64,000 nt of DNA from Rhodococcus opacus (GTDB taxonomy: Bacteria > Actinomycetota > Actinomycetes > Mycobacteriales > Mycobacteriaceae): contig NZ_JAAXPA010000008.1 in the NCBI RefSeq assembly GCF_012396235.1, positions 124,001-188,000 of the forward strand. The letters are read 5' to 3'. Shown here one piece after another: positions 11,236 through 19,804 of this stretch; within the stretch, counting starts at the first letter, position 1, and each line of letters begins with the position of its first letter. A program made the position numbers and the translations under genes. The notes below the pieces were generated by a model. That model had not been told where the DNA came from, did no database searches, and saw only the letters and a list, made by a program, of their open reading frames with translations.

Positions 11236-11802
11236 TCAGGCCGCGCGGTCGTCGAGTGCCGCGTGGATGCGACGTCGGAGTTCGCCGACACCGACCTGGA
11301 CCTCGAGAATCTCCCGTGTCGTGCCGTCGGCAACTCGCAGCACTCCGAGGAAGATGTGCTCGGCGCCGATGTGATCGTCCTTGCGCGCCAGCGCCTCCCG
11401 CAGTGACAGTTCGATCGCCTTCTTCGCGTCGCGGGTGAACCCGATGTGCCCCGACTTCCGGCCGAACCAGCCGCGCTTCTCCGCCGGCTCTTCGGGATCG
11501 AGGACGCCCTTGCCGAAGTTCTGCTCGAGGCTCTGCCGCACCGCGTCGAGGTCGATCCCGATCGATTCGAGCGCTTCCGCGTCGGCGTCGCTCAAGGCCG
11601 TGCCGCGGGTCGCGACGGTCGATCGCGACGTCTCCTCCTCGACGCCGGCGTCGGCGAGGATGCCGTGGACGGGTTCGGTTTTCGCGGACAGCAGCGCGAG
11701 TACGAGGTGTTCGGGCCCGATCTGGGGCGACTTCAGTGCGCGCGCTTCCTGTTGCGCGCCGATCACCACCGCCCGGGCGTCCGTCGAGAATCGTTCGAAC
11801 AT
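11236..11802 (-). CDS. ClpC N-domain-only protein (Clp_N repeats, no ATPase)
   Basis: 188 aa made of two Clp_N-type repeats. The first begins FERFSTDARAVVIGAQQEARALKSPQIGPEHLVLALL; the second includes IGFTRDAKKAIELSLREALARKDDHIGAEHIFLGVL. In ClpC this domain binds adaptors and substrates, but no Walker motifs or AAA+ region follow here. Such short proteins may act as substrate or adaptor-binding modulators of Clp proteases. It lies 6 bp downstream of a small HTH gene with which it forms an operon driven by the promoter at 12029-12072. Function beyond domain identity is inference. Confidence 0.88.
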   Translation of the reverse strand: MFERFSTDARAVVIGAQQEARALKSPQIGPEHLVLALLSAKTEPVHGILADAGVEEETSRSTVATRGTALSDADAEALESIGIDLDAVRQSLEQNFGKGVLDPEEPAEKRGWFGRKSGHIGFTRDAKKAIELSLREALARKDDHIGAEHIFLGVLRVADGTTREILEVQVGVGELRRRIHAALDDRAA

Positions 11803-11808
11803 GCGCCG

Positions 11809-12024
11809 TTACCTCCCTCTCCGATTGTGCTTCTGATGGACGGCCTGCCTGCTCACCTCGAGGGAATCGGCGATCGCCTGCCAGGACCAGCCCTGGGCGC
11901 GGGCGTTGGCGACCTGGATGGCCTCGAGCCGTTCGAGGAGACGCCGCAGCGCACGCACGGCCCGCAACCCCTCGGCGGGGTCGGGGCTGCCCGCCGCTGC
12001 GGCGAGCGTGGTTGCTTCGGTCAT
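11809..12024 (-). CDS. Small helix-turn-helix regulator preceding Clp_N protein
   Basis: 71 aa. The C-terminal HTH is clear: LEAIQVANARAQGWSWQAIADSLEVSRQAVHQK, with the recognition helix SRQAVHQKHN. The N-terminal half is helical (GLRAVRALRRLLERLE). The ATG at 12024 is about 8 nt after a well-formed -10 box, implying a leaderless mRNA; no Shine-Dalgarno is seen. Alternating TTGAC half-sites cover the promoter, so autoregulation is likely. It forms an operon with the Clp_N gene. Confidence 0.85.
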   Translation of the reverse strand: MTEATTLAAAAGSPDPAEGLRAVRALRRLLERLEAIQVANARAQGWSWQAIADSLEVSRQAVHQKHNRRGR

Positions 12025-12028
12025 GCAT

Positions 12029-12072
12029 GTCAATTTAGATTGACACCGACCGGGTGTCAACCCGCCTTGACA
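12029..12072 (-). promoter_or_regulatory. Leaderless promoter with alternating TTGAC operator half-sites
   Basis: On the minus strand: -35 TTGACA (12060-12055), 17-bp spacer, -10 TAAATT (12037-12032), with the ATG of the HTH gene starting at 12024. Four half-sites alternate in orientation: GTCAA at 12029, TTGAC at 12040, GTCAA at 12056 and TTGAC at 12068. They form three nested palindromes: GTCAAT/ATTGAC, TTGACACC/GGTGTCAA and TGTCAA/TTGACA. Confidence 0.7.
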
Positions 12073-12088
12073 GATCTCGGGGCGGCCG

Positions 12089-12841
12089 TCAGTACGCGGC
12101 GACCGCCCCGTCGACGGCGATCTGCAGTTCCTTCTGCACGACGTGGGCGATGTCCATCGGCTTCGCCGGGAGGTCGAACAGCGGTTCCCCGACGAAGACG
12201 CTGGCCGACTTCACGTTCTCGGGGTCGGGCCCGTGGGCGTCCGGCCCGTAACTGATGCCGATGGACAGCAGCACGGGTGAGACTCCGCGATCTGCCGCAC
12301 GTTTCGCGATGTGACCGATTCCGCTGTTGATGTGCTGCAGGCGGGTCGGGTCGTCCTCGTTGCACGTGCCCTCGGGGAAGATCGCCAGGTTGTCACCGCG
12401 ACAGAGCCGTTCGGAGGAGATGTCCATCATGAGGCGGCCCGCGTCGGCGACCGCCCGGAGCCCGTAGTTCTTGCTGCGGAACACCGGGATGCCGCCCATC
12501 ATGTCGACCTTCTTGTGCAAGTCGGGGTCGACGAACAATTCGTCTTTGGCGAGCACCCGGGTGCGTCCGATCGCGCGGCGCAACGGCGTGTTCCAGGCCG
12601 TGGCCGCAAGCGTGTACTGGTCGCTGTGGGTGATGTGATTGGCGGCGACGATCAGCACCCTGCCGGACTTCACGAGCCCGGCGAGCTGCGCCTTCGCGTC
12701 GTCCGCGTACACGACCCGCGGCCGGTATTTCGCATACAGCGACGCGTACGCCAGCTTGGCGAGCATCCGATTCTGCTGATGGTCGCGGTAGTACGCGTAC
12801 ACCGCTTCGTAGTTCTCGAGAGTTACCTCGGGCTTGTCCAT
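12089..12841 (-). CDS. 1-acyl-glycerol-3-phosphate acyltransferase family protein
   Basis: 250 aa PlsC-fold acyltransferase. Catalytic HX4D box NHITHSDQY (about residues 65-75), then the binding motif IFPEGTCNEDDPTRLQ, which serves as the PEG(T/G)-type block. Members transfer acyl chains from acyl-CoA or ACP to lysophospholipids or related acceptors at the membrane. The ATG at 12841 with GGGGA upstream is preferred; a GTG four codons earlier is possible. It stands alone, divergent from a GNAT gene, with an inverted repeat between them. The precise acceptor is unknown. Confidence 0.87.
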   Translation of the reverse strand: MDKPEVTLENYEAVYAYYRDHQQNRMLAKLAYASLYAKYRPRVVYADDAKAQLAGLVKSGRVLIVAANHITHSDQYTLAATAWNTPLRRAIGRTRVLAKDELFVDPDLHKKVDMMGGIPVFRSKNYGLRAVADAGRLMMDISSERLCRGDNLAIFPEGTCNEDDPTRLQHINSGIGHIAKRAADRGVSPVLLSIGISYGPDAHGPDPENVKSASVFVGEPLFDLPAKPMDIAHVVQKELQIAVDGAVAAY

Positions 12842-12871
12842 GCTCGTCCCCACTCCGTCGTCCTATCGCCA

Positions 12872-12897
12872 GGCTACCAACCTACGGTTGCGTAGCC
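12872..12897. promoter_or_regulatory. Inverted repeat in acyltransferase/GNAT divergent promoter
   Basis: Arms GGCTAC (12872-12877) and GTAGCC (12892-12897) enclose CAACC (12878-12882) and GGTTG (12886-12890), with a single bulged C at 12891 and loop TAC. A smaller perfect palindrome, CTACG-GTTG-CGTAG, lies inside. It is 31 bp upstream of the acyltransferase ATG, a typical repressor position. Confidence 0.45.
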
Positions 12898-12967
12898 TAC
12901 GGTGGAGTAAGTTTGGGAAAGTGCAGGGAAACTGTGCGAACAGCACGATTTCGGGTACAAAAGACCT

Positions 12968-13513
12968 GTGATCCGCCCGGCCATTTCCACCGACCTGCCC
13001 GTCCTGCAAGACATCGAAATCGCGGCGGGAGCGCCGTTTCGTGACATCGGAATGGACGCCGTCGCCGACGATCCCCCGTTCACACTCGACGAGTTGACCG
13101 AATACCTCCAGCTGGAATGCATTTGGGTCGCGGTCGACGCAGACGATGCCCCGGTCGCATACGCACTCGTCGCCGTGGTCGACGGGGCCGCCCACATCGA
13201 GCAGGTGTCGGTCCACCCCGGCCACGCCCGTCAGGGCCTCGGCGCCCTGCTCCTCGACGAGATCTCGTCGTGGGCGGCGGTCCGCGGGCTGCCCGCCCTC
13301 ACCCTCACCACGTTCGTCGACGTCCCGTGGAACGCCCCCTACTACGAGCGGCTGGGTTTCCGCCCCCTGCCGGAGGACGCCCTGACCCCGGGCCTGTCAC
13401 GCATCCGCGCCGACGAGGCCCGGCACGGCCTCGCCGCGTGGCCGCGGGTCACGATGTCCCGCCCGGTGACGGCGCCGGTGCGTACCGGCGCGACCGCGCC
13501 TCAGCCGGGCTGA
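12968..13513 (+). CDS. GNAT-family N-acetyltransferase
   Basis: 181 aa. GNAT fold with a motif-A acetyl-CoA pyrophosphate loop in [20 protein letters not shown] (about residues 78-97; the R-Q-G-L-G core is clear) and the C-terminal [13 protein letters not shown] motif. The start is GTG at 12968, 26 bases after a purine-rich stretch; no strong Shine-Dalgarno is visible. Acetyl-CoA-dependent transfer to an amine is expected, but the substrate cannot be told. Its last 13 bp overlap the 3' end of the convergent Cds1-like gene. Confidence 0.9.
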   Translation: MIRPAISTDLPVLQDIEIAAGAPFRDIGMDAVADDPPFTLDELTEYLQLECIWVAVDADDAPVAYALVAVVDGAAHIEQVSVHPGHARQGLGALLLDEISSWAAVRGLPALTLTTFVDVPWNAPYYERLGFRPLPEDALTPGLSRIRADEARHGLAAWPRVTMSRPVTAPVRTGATAPQPG

Positions 13514-14610
13514 CCGGGCCACTCCCCGGTCGCCGCGAAGCGGTCGAGCACCGCGGTCGGACCGGTGAGGTCGATACCCTCCCCGGCCACCCAGTCGTCG
13601 TCGAAGTAGGTGTCCGCGTAGCGTTCGCCGCCGTCGCACAGGATCGTGACCACACTGCCGGACCGTCCGGCCGCGAGCATCTCCGCGACGACGGTGAACG
13701 CACCCCACAGGTTCGTGCCCGTGGAACCGCCGACCCGGCGACCCAGCACCGAACTGGCGTGCCGAGCCGCCGCGATGGACGCGGCGTCGGGCACCCGCAT
13801 CATCCGGTCGATGACCTGCCCGACGAACGACGGCTCCACCCGCGGCCTGCCGATGCCCTCGATGCGCGAGGGCATCCCCGTCGCGTAGTCACAGGAGTTG
13901 GTGTCGTAGCCGCCGAAGAACGCCGAGTTCTCCGGATCCACCACGAGCAGCCGGGTCGCGTGCCTGCGGTAGCGGATGTACCGGCCCAGCGTCGCGCTGG
14001 TGCCGCCGGTGCCGGCGCTCATGACGAGCCACTGCGGCACCGGGTGCTCTTCACGAATCATCTGGTGGTAGATCGACTCGGCGATGTTGTTGTTGCCCCG
14101 CCAGTCGGTGGCCCGCTCCGCGTGCGTGAACTGGTCCATGAAGTGACCGCCCGTCTCCGCGGCGAGCCGTCGGGCCTCGCTGTAGATCTCCGGCGGCCGG
14201 TCGATGAAGTGGCAGCGACCGCCCTGCGCCTCGATGAGGGCGATCTTCGCGCCGCTCGTGCTGCGCGGCATGACGGCCACGAAGTCGAGTCCGAGCATCT
14301 TCGCGAAGTACGCCTCGCTGACGGCCGTGGACCCCGAGGACGCCTCGATGACCGTGGTCCCCTCGGTGATCCATCCGTTGCAGATCGCGTAGAGGAACAG
14401 CGATCGGGCCAGCCGATGCTTGAGGCTGCCCGTGATGTGGGTCGACTCGTCCTTCAGGTAGAGCTGCACACCCCATTCGACGGGCAACGGGTACCGCAGC
14501 AGGTGCGTGTCGGCGCTGCGCTGCGCGTCGGCGTCGATGAGACGGACAGCGTTGTCCACCCAGTCACGCGGAAAGCTCCGGTCGATGACGACGCAGTCGC
14601 CGTCCGTCAC
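13501..14610 (-). CDS. cds1: PLP-dependent cysteine desulfhydrase, Cds1-like (cysteine synthase fold)
   Basis: 369 aa fold-type II PLP enzyme. The PLP lysine is in [13 protein letters not shown] (Lys64), the substrate loop is [13 protein letters not shown] and the phosphate-binding loop is [18 protein letters not shown]. The sequence resembles the mycobacterial Rv3684 (Cds1) family, reported to release H2S, pyruvate and ammonia from cysteine, rather than CysK or CysM, since the usual K-D-R motif around the lysine is altered and the C-terminus is extended. GTG start overlaps the upstream DUF4229 stop (GTGA). It could also be a beta-substituted-alanine synthase; the assignment is by family resemblance. 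Confidence 0.78.
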   Translation of the reverse strand: MTDGDCVVIDRSFPRDWVDNAVRLIDADAQRSADTHLLRYPLPVEWGVQLYLKDESTHITGSLKHRLARSLFLYAICNGWITEGTTVIEASSGSTAVSEAYFAKMLGLDFVAVMPRSTSGAKIALIEAQGGRCHFIDRPPEIYSEARRLAAETGGHFMDQFTHAERATDWRGNNNIAESIYHQMIREEHPVPQWLVMSAGTGGTSATLGRYIRYRRHATRLLVVDPENSAFFGGYDTNSCDYATGMPSRIEGIGRPRVEPSFVGQVIDRMMRVPDAASIAAARHASSVLGRRVGGSTGTNLWGAFTVVAEMLAAGRSGSVVTILCDGGERYADTYFDDDWVAGEGIDLTGPTAVLDRFAATGEWPGQPG

Positions 14611-14984
14611 CGGGACGTGCCCTCACCGCGGAGCCTGGCACGCAGGTCGGCCTGGTCGGCGCGACGCTGCGCGTCGAACGCGGCGATCCCCTCGTTGACC
14701 CGCCGGCGGAGTTTCGCGAACAGCAGCAGCGACAGCGGGAGTGCGATGAGGACCGCGAAGATGGCGGCGACGAGCAGCGGCACGGCGACTCCGACTAGTG
14801 CAGCCACCCCGAGGATGATGGCGCCGATGACGACGACCAGCAGCAGCCGGGCGATCGAATAGATCGCGACGTCGCGCGCCAGCTGCCCCTTGGTCACCCG
14901 CCCGTCCTGCTTCGCCGGTGCGCTCGAATCGGCTGTGACGGGGCGCTCGACCTGGTCTTCTGGCTTCTCGGATGACTCACTCAC
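14607..14984 (-). CDS. DUF4229-type small membrane protein
   Basis: 125 aa. A polar N-terminus (about 35 residues) is followed by two long hydrophobic helices ([22 protein letters not shown] and [21 protein letters not shown]) and a basic, arginine-rich tail [20 protein letters not shown]. This layout matches DUF4229 proteins of actinobacteria. It overlaps the Cds1-like gene by 4 bp and is its likely cotranscribed leader gene. No function is known. Confidence 0.78.
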   Translation of the reverse strand: MSESSEKPEDQVERPVTADSSAPAKQDGRVTKGQLARDVAIYSIARLLLVVVIGAIILGVAALVGVAVPLLVAAIFAVLIALPLSLLLFAKLRRRVNEGIAAFDAQRRADQADLRARLRGEGTSR

Positions 14985-15170
14985 GCTCCCAGGTTACCCA
15001 TCGCCGAGCCCGCCCCTCACACGTCCGACTTATCCGATTTGTCTATTACCTCCCCTTTACCAACATTAGATCGTTCGAGTACCCGGGGGGCCAGATGTCA
15101 CGATGACCGAGATCAGTCGCAACAGCGGCCGGCTTCAGCACAGACCAGTCGAAAGCAGTGGAGGACCGTC

Positions 15171-15398
15171 GTGAGCGCACCCACCTACAACGGACCCGGA
15201 TTCAGCGGATCCAACGAAGCCCTCATGACCCCGGGCCAGGTGGCTGCCCTGTTCCATGTCGACCCGAAGACCGTGACGCGATGGGCGCACGCGGGCCGGC
15301 TCGGATCGCTGCGCACCCCCGGCGGGCACCGCCGCTTCCGCGAGGCCGAGGTCATGCAGCTGCTCCGCTCCCTGACGACGGAGGCGGGCCGACCCTGA
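15171..15398 (+). CDS. bldC: BldC-type MerR-like DNA-binding protein
   Basis: 75 aa. Nearly the whole protein is a MerR-like winged helix: LMTPGQVAALFHVDPKTVTRWAHAGRLGSLRTPGGHRRFREAEV, matching Streptomyces BldC, a developmental regulator that binds direct repeats cooperatively. The GTG at 15171 is preceded by GGAGG at a 6-nt spacing, which decides the start over longer in-frame options. It is monocistronic, with a 186-bp upstream region. In rhodococci the regulon is not known to me. Confidence 0.93.
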   Translation: MSAPTYNGPGFSGSNEALMTPGQVAALFHVDPKTVTRWAHAGRLGSLRTPGGHRRFREAEVMQLLRSLTTEAGRP

Positions 15399-15533
15399 TA
15401 TTGGGCGGGCAGCCGTAGAGCTGACCGCGACCGCACTACCCGGACGCCCTGCGACCGGATAAGTGCCCTCTGCCGCCGACGCGGCTACGCTCAGGGATAC
15501 CGGCTACCCTCGAGCGGTGTAAGGAGGTGCGCG

Positions 15534-15737
15534 GTGATCTATCTGTTGGCACTCATCGGGCTCGTGACAGTGGCGGTCCTGCTCTGGAAGGCGTTCGGCC
15601 CGAACACCAGGCCCGTGCTCAGCAATCGGGTGCAGGGACCCGACGACGATCCGGATTTCCTCTGGAAGGTCGATCGGGAGACCCGTCGGAAGAAGTCCGA
15701 CGAACCCGATGCCGGTCCGGCGGACCCCGCCGGGTGA
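15534..15737 (+). CDS. Small conserved-type membrane protein, 67 aa
   Basis: 67 aa with one N-terminal transmembrane helix (MIYLLALIGLVTVAVLLWKAFG) and a charged soluble tail (DDDPDFLWKVDRETRRKK). The GTG start has a near-perfect Shine-Dalgarno (AAGGAGGTG). I do not recognise a named family. Placed between bldC and the MinD-like gene, with a hairpin directly downstream. Confidence 0.75.
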   Translation: MIYLLALIGLVTVAVLLWKAFGPNTRPVLSNRVQGPDDDPDFLWKVDRETRRKKSDEPDAGPADPAG

Positions 15738-15747
15738 GCCGAAGCCG

Positions 15748-15770
15748 GGGTGCCGGTCGATCCGGCACCC
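15748..15770. terminator. Hairpin terminator between convergent genes
   Basis: GGGTGCCGG (15748-15756) and CCGGCACCC (15762-15770), a 9-bp perfect stem with a 5-nt loop, between the 67-aa protein gene and the convergent MinD-like gene. Confidence 0.65.
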
Positions 15771-15784
15771 TCGGTCTCATTGCC

Positions 15785-17071
15785 TCAGCGACGATCCTGT
15801 AGCGCGAAACTGGACGCCGGGAAGTCCGACGCCACCGCAGCGGCCAGTTCGAGAAGAGCGTTGCGCGTCTTGGGACGCAGTCGCTCCAGTTCGATCTCGG
15901 CGCCCTCTTCGAGGTGCGGATCGAACGGAATCAGCCGGACCAGGCGGCACCGCTGCTCGAAGTGCTCGACGACCTTCGGCAGATCCACCTTGCCCGACCG
16001 CGGGCGGACTGCGTTGACGACGGCCACCGACCGGGACACCAGTTCGCGGTATCCGTGGGCGTCGAGCCAGTCGAGGGTCGCGGAGGCGCTGCGGGCGCCG
16101 TCGACGGACCCCGAGCTGACCACCACGAGCGCGTCGGCCTCTTCGAGGATGGTCTGCATGGCGGAATGCATCAGTCCGGTGCCGCAGTCGGTGAGGACGA
16201 TGCTGTAGAACTTCTCGAGCATCGTGACGGTCCGCGAGTAGTCGTCCGCGCTGAACGCCTCCGACACCGCCGGGTCGCTGTCGGACGCGAGCACCTCGAG
16301 CCGGTGCCGGCTCTGCGACGTGTAACTGCGGACGTCGCTGTACTTTTCGATGCTCTGCTCGTCGCGCAGGAGATTGCGCACCGTGGCCGGGGTCTCGAGG
16401 GGAATCTTCTGACTGAGCGTGCCCCGGTCGGGGTTGGCGTCGACGGCGATGACGCGGTCGCCGCGCAGTGACGCGAACGTGGAGCCGAGGGTCGCGGTGG
16501 TGGTGGTCTTGCCCACTCCGCCCTTGAGGCTCAGCAGCGCGATCTTGTAGCAGCCCTGCAGCGGCTGGTTGACCTGCTTGGTCAGCTCGATCCGGCGCTG
16601 TTCCTTCGCGCTGTTGCCGACGTTGATGTAGCGGCCGGACAGTTGGTACAGCGCCTTGCGCCATCCCGTGGTGGGGGCCGGCTTGACCTGCTTGAGGAGC
16701 AGCGACGTCGACAGGTCACGCGCCGACACCGCGTACTGCTGATCGGCATTCGTGGTGTGCGGGCGGGGTTGCTGGGGTGCGTGCTGGACCGGCGCCTGCT
16801 GCGGCGGCGTGAACGCTCCCTGCACGGGAGTCTGCTGCGGGGCCGGGGCCTGCTGCGGGACGGGTGCGGCGGCCGGGGCCTGGGTCTGCGGCCGCGCGGG
16901 TGCGGCGGCCGGGGCCTGGACACCGGGCTGCGCGAACGGGTTGGGACCCTGCGGCTGAACGTACGGAGCCTGCCGCGCGGCGTTCCACGCGGCGGCCGAT
17001 GCGTGGTCGTCCCCGGGCGGATTCGATGCAGGCCGTACCGGCTCCCACATGCCGGCGTTGTTTTCGGACAT
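15785..17071 (-). CDS. MinD/ParA-like P-loop ATPase with Pro/Ala/Gln-rich N-terminus
   Basis: 428 aa. Residues 1 to about 110 are low complexity, rich in Pro, Ala and Gln. The deviant Walker A LLSLKGGVGKTTTTATLGSTF (about residues 180-200) and AVDANPDRGTLSQKI mark the MinD/ParA/SRP-type ATPase domain. SIVLTDCGTGL takes the Walker B place. Related mycobacterial proteins occur at this locus (Rv0530) and in ESX loci (EspI-like). It precedes, on the same strand, the termination side of the cytochrome c maturation operon (94 bp after ccsA), but a direct role in it is not shown. Likely a membrane-associated positioning or secretion ATPase; that is inference. Confidence 0.85.
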   Translation of the reverse strand: MSENNAGMWEPVRPASNPPGDDHASAAAWNAARQAPYVQPQGPNPFAQPGVQAPAAAPARPQTQAPAAAPVPQQAPAPQQTPVQGAFTPPQQAPVQHAPQQPRPHTTNADQQYAVSARDLSTSLLLKQVKPAPTTGWRKALYQLSGRYINVGNSAKEQRRIELTKQVNQPLQGCYKIALLSLKGGVGKTTTTATLGSTFASLRGDRVIAVDANPDRGTLSQKIPLETPATVRNLLRDEQSIEKYSDVRSYTSQSRHRLEVLASDSDPAVSEAFSADDYSRTVTMLEKFYSIVLTDCGTGLMHSAMQTILEEADALVVVSSGSVDGARSASATLDWLDAHGYRELVSRSVAVVNAVRPRSGKVDLPKVVEHFEQRCRLVRLIPFDPHLEEGAEIELERLRPKTRNALLELAAAVASDFPASSFALQDRR

Positions 17072-17165
17072 GACTCAACATCCCCCTCGTGAAGTCTCCA
17101 TCGTCCCCTCCGAATCACACCGATCGGAGACGTCGCGGCGGAAGGATATCAGTCGGTGACTACCG

Positions 17166-18143
17166 TCAGTTGAGGCCCGCGTACGAGTGCAATCCCGACA
17201 CCACCATGTTGATGATGAACAGGTTGAACAGCATCGCGACGAAGCCCGCCACGTTGATCCAAGCGGCCTTGGTGTCGCGCCATCCCGACGTCGCACGGGC
17301 GTGGAGGTAGGCGGCGTAGATCACCCAGGCGATGAACGACACCGTCTCCTTGGGGTCCCAGCCCCAGAATCGGCCCCAGGCGGCCTCGGCCCAGATGGCG
17401 CCGAGGATGACGCCCGCGCCGAACAGCGGGAACCCGATGATGGTGGTCTTGTATGCCAGCCGGTCCAGGGTCTGCGCGTCGGGTAGCCGCTCCGCGATCC
17501 GCGCGAACACGCCCGTTCCTTCCTCGCCGCGCGGGTACCGCATGCGCAGCAGGAACAGCAGGCTCGCGATGCCCGACACCAGGAACACACCGGAACCGAC
17601 GCTCACGATGGTGACGTGGATGGGCAGCCAGTACGACCGCAGTGCGGGCACCACGGGTGCCGCGTCCGCGTACAGCACGGTGGCGGCGAGGAACATCAGG
17701 ATCAGGACGGGGACGAGCAGGAACACCCACATCGACCGGTACGCCGGCTTCGACAGGAGTGCGAGACCGACGACGAGTGCCGCTGCGCAGGCCATCGTGA
17801 CGAACTCGTACATGTTGCCGAGCGGGAACCGCTCGGTCGCGAATCCGCGCAGCACGATCGACGCGAAGATCAGCACCGTGCCGACGACGAGCACGGCCGC
17901 GCCCATGCCGCCGAAGCGCTCGGACATGGGTTTCTTCGGCTGCTCGACCAGTCGACCGGGCACCGAGGGCGCGTCGGCCGAGCGTGCACCGGAGCCTGCC
18001 GACACGAGTTCCCGGTCCTGCACTGCCTGCGCCCGGGTGGACGCGTACTGCACGATGAGCAGCACGAGTGCCAGCACCAGGACGGTGAAGGCAGATCGGA
18101 AGGCCCAGTCGCTGTACTGCGCCAGTGTCTCGTTGGTCGTCAT
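17166..18143 (-). CDS. ccsA: Cytochrome c biogenesis protein CcsA (CcsB-type heme channel)
   Basis: 325 aa membrane protein of the System II cytochrome c synthetase. About eight hydrophobic segments are seen, with the tryptophan-rich heme-handling motif WGRFWGWDPKETVSFIAW at about residues 233-250. Conserved His residues flank it (HVTIVSVGS and YLHARAT, plus SGLHSYAG near the end). It exports heme and, with ResB, attaches it to apocytochromes outside the membrane. It overlaps resB by 4 bp (ATGA) and is the last gene of the ccdA-resB-ccsA operon. Confidence 0.95.
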   Translation of the reverse strand: MTTNETLAQYSDWAFRSAFTVLVLALVLLIVQYASTRAQAVQDRELVSAGSGARSADAPSVPGRLVEQPKKPMSERFGGMGAAVLVVGTVLIFASIVLRGFATERFPLGNMYEFVTMACAAALVVGLALLSKPAYRSMWVFLLVPVLILMFLAATVLYADAAPVVPALRSYWLPIHVTIVSVGSGVFLVSGIASLLFLLRMRYPRGEEGTGVFARIAERLPDAQTLDRLAYKTTIIGFPLFGAGVILGAIWAEAAWGRFWGWDPKETVSFIAWVIYAAYLHARATSGWRDTKAAWINVAGFVAMLFNLFIINMVVSGLHSYAGLN

Positions 18144-19804
18144 CGTTGGCTCTCCTGCGCGTCAGGCTTCGTGTCGTCCGTGAGCAGACGGGTGCAGAGT
18201 CGGCCGAACTCGTCGCCCCAGCCGGCCTGATCGGTCCGGGCGAGTCCACCAAGCTCTACTACAGTACGTCGTGGGTCAAGATCGGACGCGTCCGCGGGGT
18301 AGATGCGGGCCCACACGCGGCGACGCTTGACCAGCAGCGAGACGAGCAGTCCGGCCATCATCGTCAGCGCCGACACCAGCACCCACTGCTGGGCCGGGTC
18401 GTGCGACACCTGCAGGTTCACGAAGTCCACGGCACCGTCGAACCGCACCTGGGTGCCGTCGGCCAGCGTCGAACTCTCCCCCGGTTTCAGATTCACCCGG
18501 TCCTGCTTCACGAGCCGGCCCTGGTTGATCAATTCGGTGTTCAGCGAGAACAGCGACTGCGGATTGCCCGTGTCGAGGCCGGTGTCGCCCTTGTAGATGT
18601 CGATGGCGACGGCCGGGTCGTTCATGGCCGGGTAGCTCGACGCCAGCAGATTGCCGTGCAACAGCGCGGTCGGGGCGAACAGTCCCTCGATCGCGATCTG
18701 ATTCTTCCGGCGCTCGTCGGTGTCGGTGTACATGCCGCCGGGCGGGTCGAACCGCATCGCACCGCTGCTGAGGAACGTCGTCGCGTCGTCGGGACGCCAC
18801 TGCAGCGTCTCGGTGCGGGTTTCCCCGTTCGGGAACGTGACGGTGAACGTCGGCGCGTACCCGTGCCCCTGCAGGTAGACGCGGTCGCCCTCGACGCGAA
18901 GCGGGTGGTTGACCTGCAACTGTCCGTCCCGCCACGTGTTCGTCTCGAGGTCGTCGCCGGCCTGGTAGGCGATGTTGGATGTGAACATCTCGGCCTGACC
19001 GCTGTCGAGGTAGTCGGCCGCGAAGTCCTTGACCTTGACGCACAGCGGCGTCATGCCGGTGCCGTCCTGCGTGTTGCCCGCCTTGAACGAGTCGAAGACC
19101 GCGGGCGACGTGGTGCAGAAGCCGGGACCGTTGTTGGCGACCACGATGACGTTGCCCTCGTAGCCGAACAGCTTGCCGACGGCGATCGCGACGAGCAGCG
19201 CCACGAGCGACAGGTGGAAGACCAGGTTGCCGAGCTCGCGGAAGTAGCCCTTCTCCGCGGAGATGGTGATCTCGCCGTCGTGCGCGGCGCGCTCCCCGCC
19301 CGCGCGGGTCTCGACCCGCCACCCCTTCAGGTGGGTGCGGATGCGGGCGGCGAGTTCCTCCGGCGTCTCGTCGACGCGGTCCTCGTGGTGGTGCGGCAGT
19401 CGCGCGAGGTTCCGCGGGGCAGGCACCGGACGGGTGCGCAGCGCCTTGGCGTGGTCGACACAGCGCGGCAGGATGCAGCCGACGAGGGAGATGAAGAGCA
19501 GGACGTAGATCGCGGTGAACCAGAAGCTGCCGAACACGTCGAACAGCTCGAGCTTGTCCATCCACGGACCGAGGGTCGGCCGATTCGAGATGTATTCGTC
19601 GACCTTGCCCGCGTTGAGGCTGCGCTGCGGGAGCAGCGCGCCGGGAATGGCCGCGAGGGCCAGCAGGAACAGCAGCACCAGCGCCGTGCGCATGGACGTG
19701 AGGCCACGCCAGGTGTTGCGGACGACCGCGAACGCGCGGCCCGGCAGCGATTGACGGGGCACCGGTGCGGCTTCCGGGGCCTCGGAAATCTGGGTGTCGC
19801 TCAT
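18140..19804 (-). CDS. resB: Cytochrome c biogenesis protein ResB (Ccs1)
   Basis: 554 aa. Partner of CcsA in the System II synthetase. N-terminal membrane helices ([41 protein letters not shown]), a third at [25 protein letters not shown], a large extracytoplasmic domain and a final helix [22 protein letters not shown]. Start is the ATG at 19804, overlapping the ccdA stop as ATGA; the reading frame continues upstream inside ccdA but has no family similarity there. The LPRC/PRCVDH segment after TM2 fits the family. Confidence 0.94.
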   Translation of the reverse strand: MSDTQISEAPEAAPVPRQSLPGRAFAVVRNTWRGLTSMRTALVLLFLLALAAIPGALLPQRSLNAGKVDEYISNRPTLGPWMDKLELFDVFGSFWFTAIYVLLFISLVGCILPRCVDHAKALRTRPVPAPRNLARLPHHHEDRVDETPEELAARIRTHLKGWRVETRAGGERAAHDGEITISAEKGYFRELGNLVFHLSLVALLVAIAVGKLFGYEGNVIVVANNGPGFCTTSPAVFDSFKAGNTQDGTGMTPLCVKVKDFAADYLDSGQAEMFTSNIAYQAGDDLETNTWRDGQLQVNHPLRVEGDRVYLQGHGYAPTFTVTFPNGETRTETLQWRPDDATTFLSSGAMRFDPPGGMYTDTDERRKNQIAIEGLFAPTALLHGNLLASSYPAMNDPAVAIDIYKGDTGLDTGNPQSLFSLNTELINQGRLVKQDRVNLKPGESSTLADGTQVRFDGAVDFVNLQVSHDPAQQWVLVSALTMMAGLLVSLLVKRRRVWARIYPADASDLDPRRTVVELGGLARTDQAGWGDEFGRLCTRLLTDDTKPDAQESQR

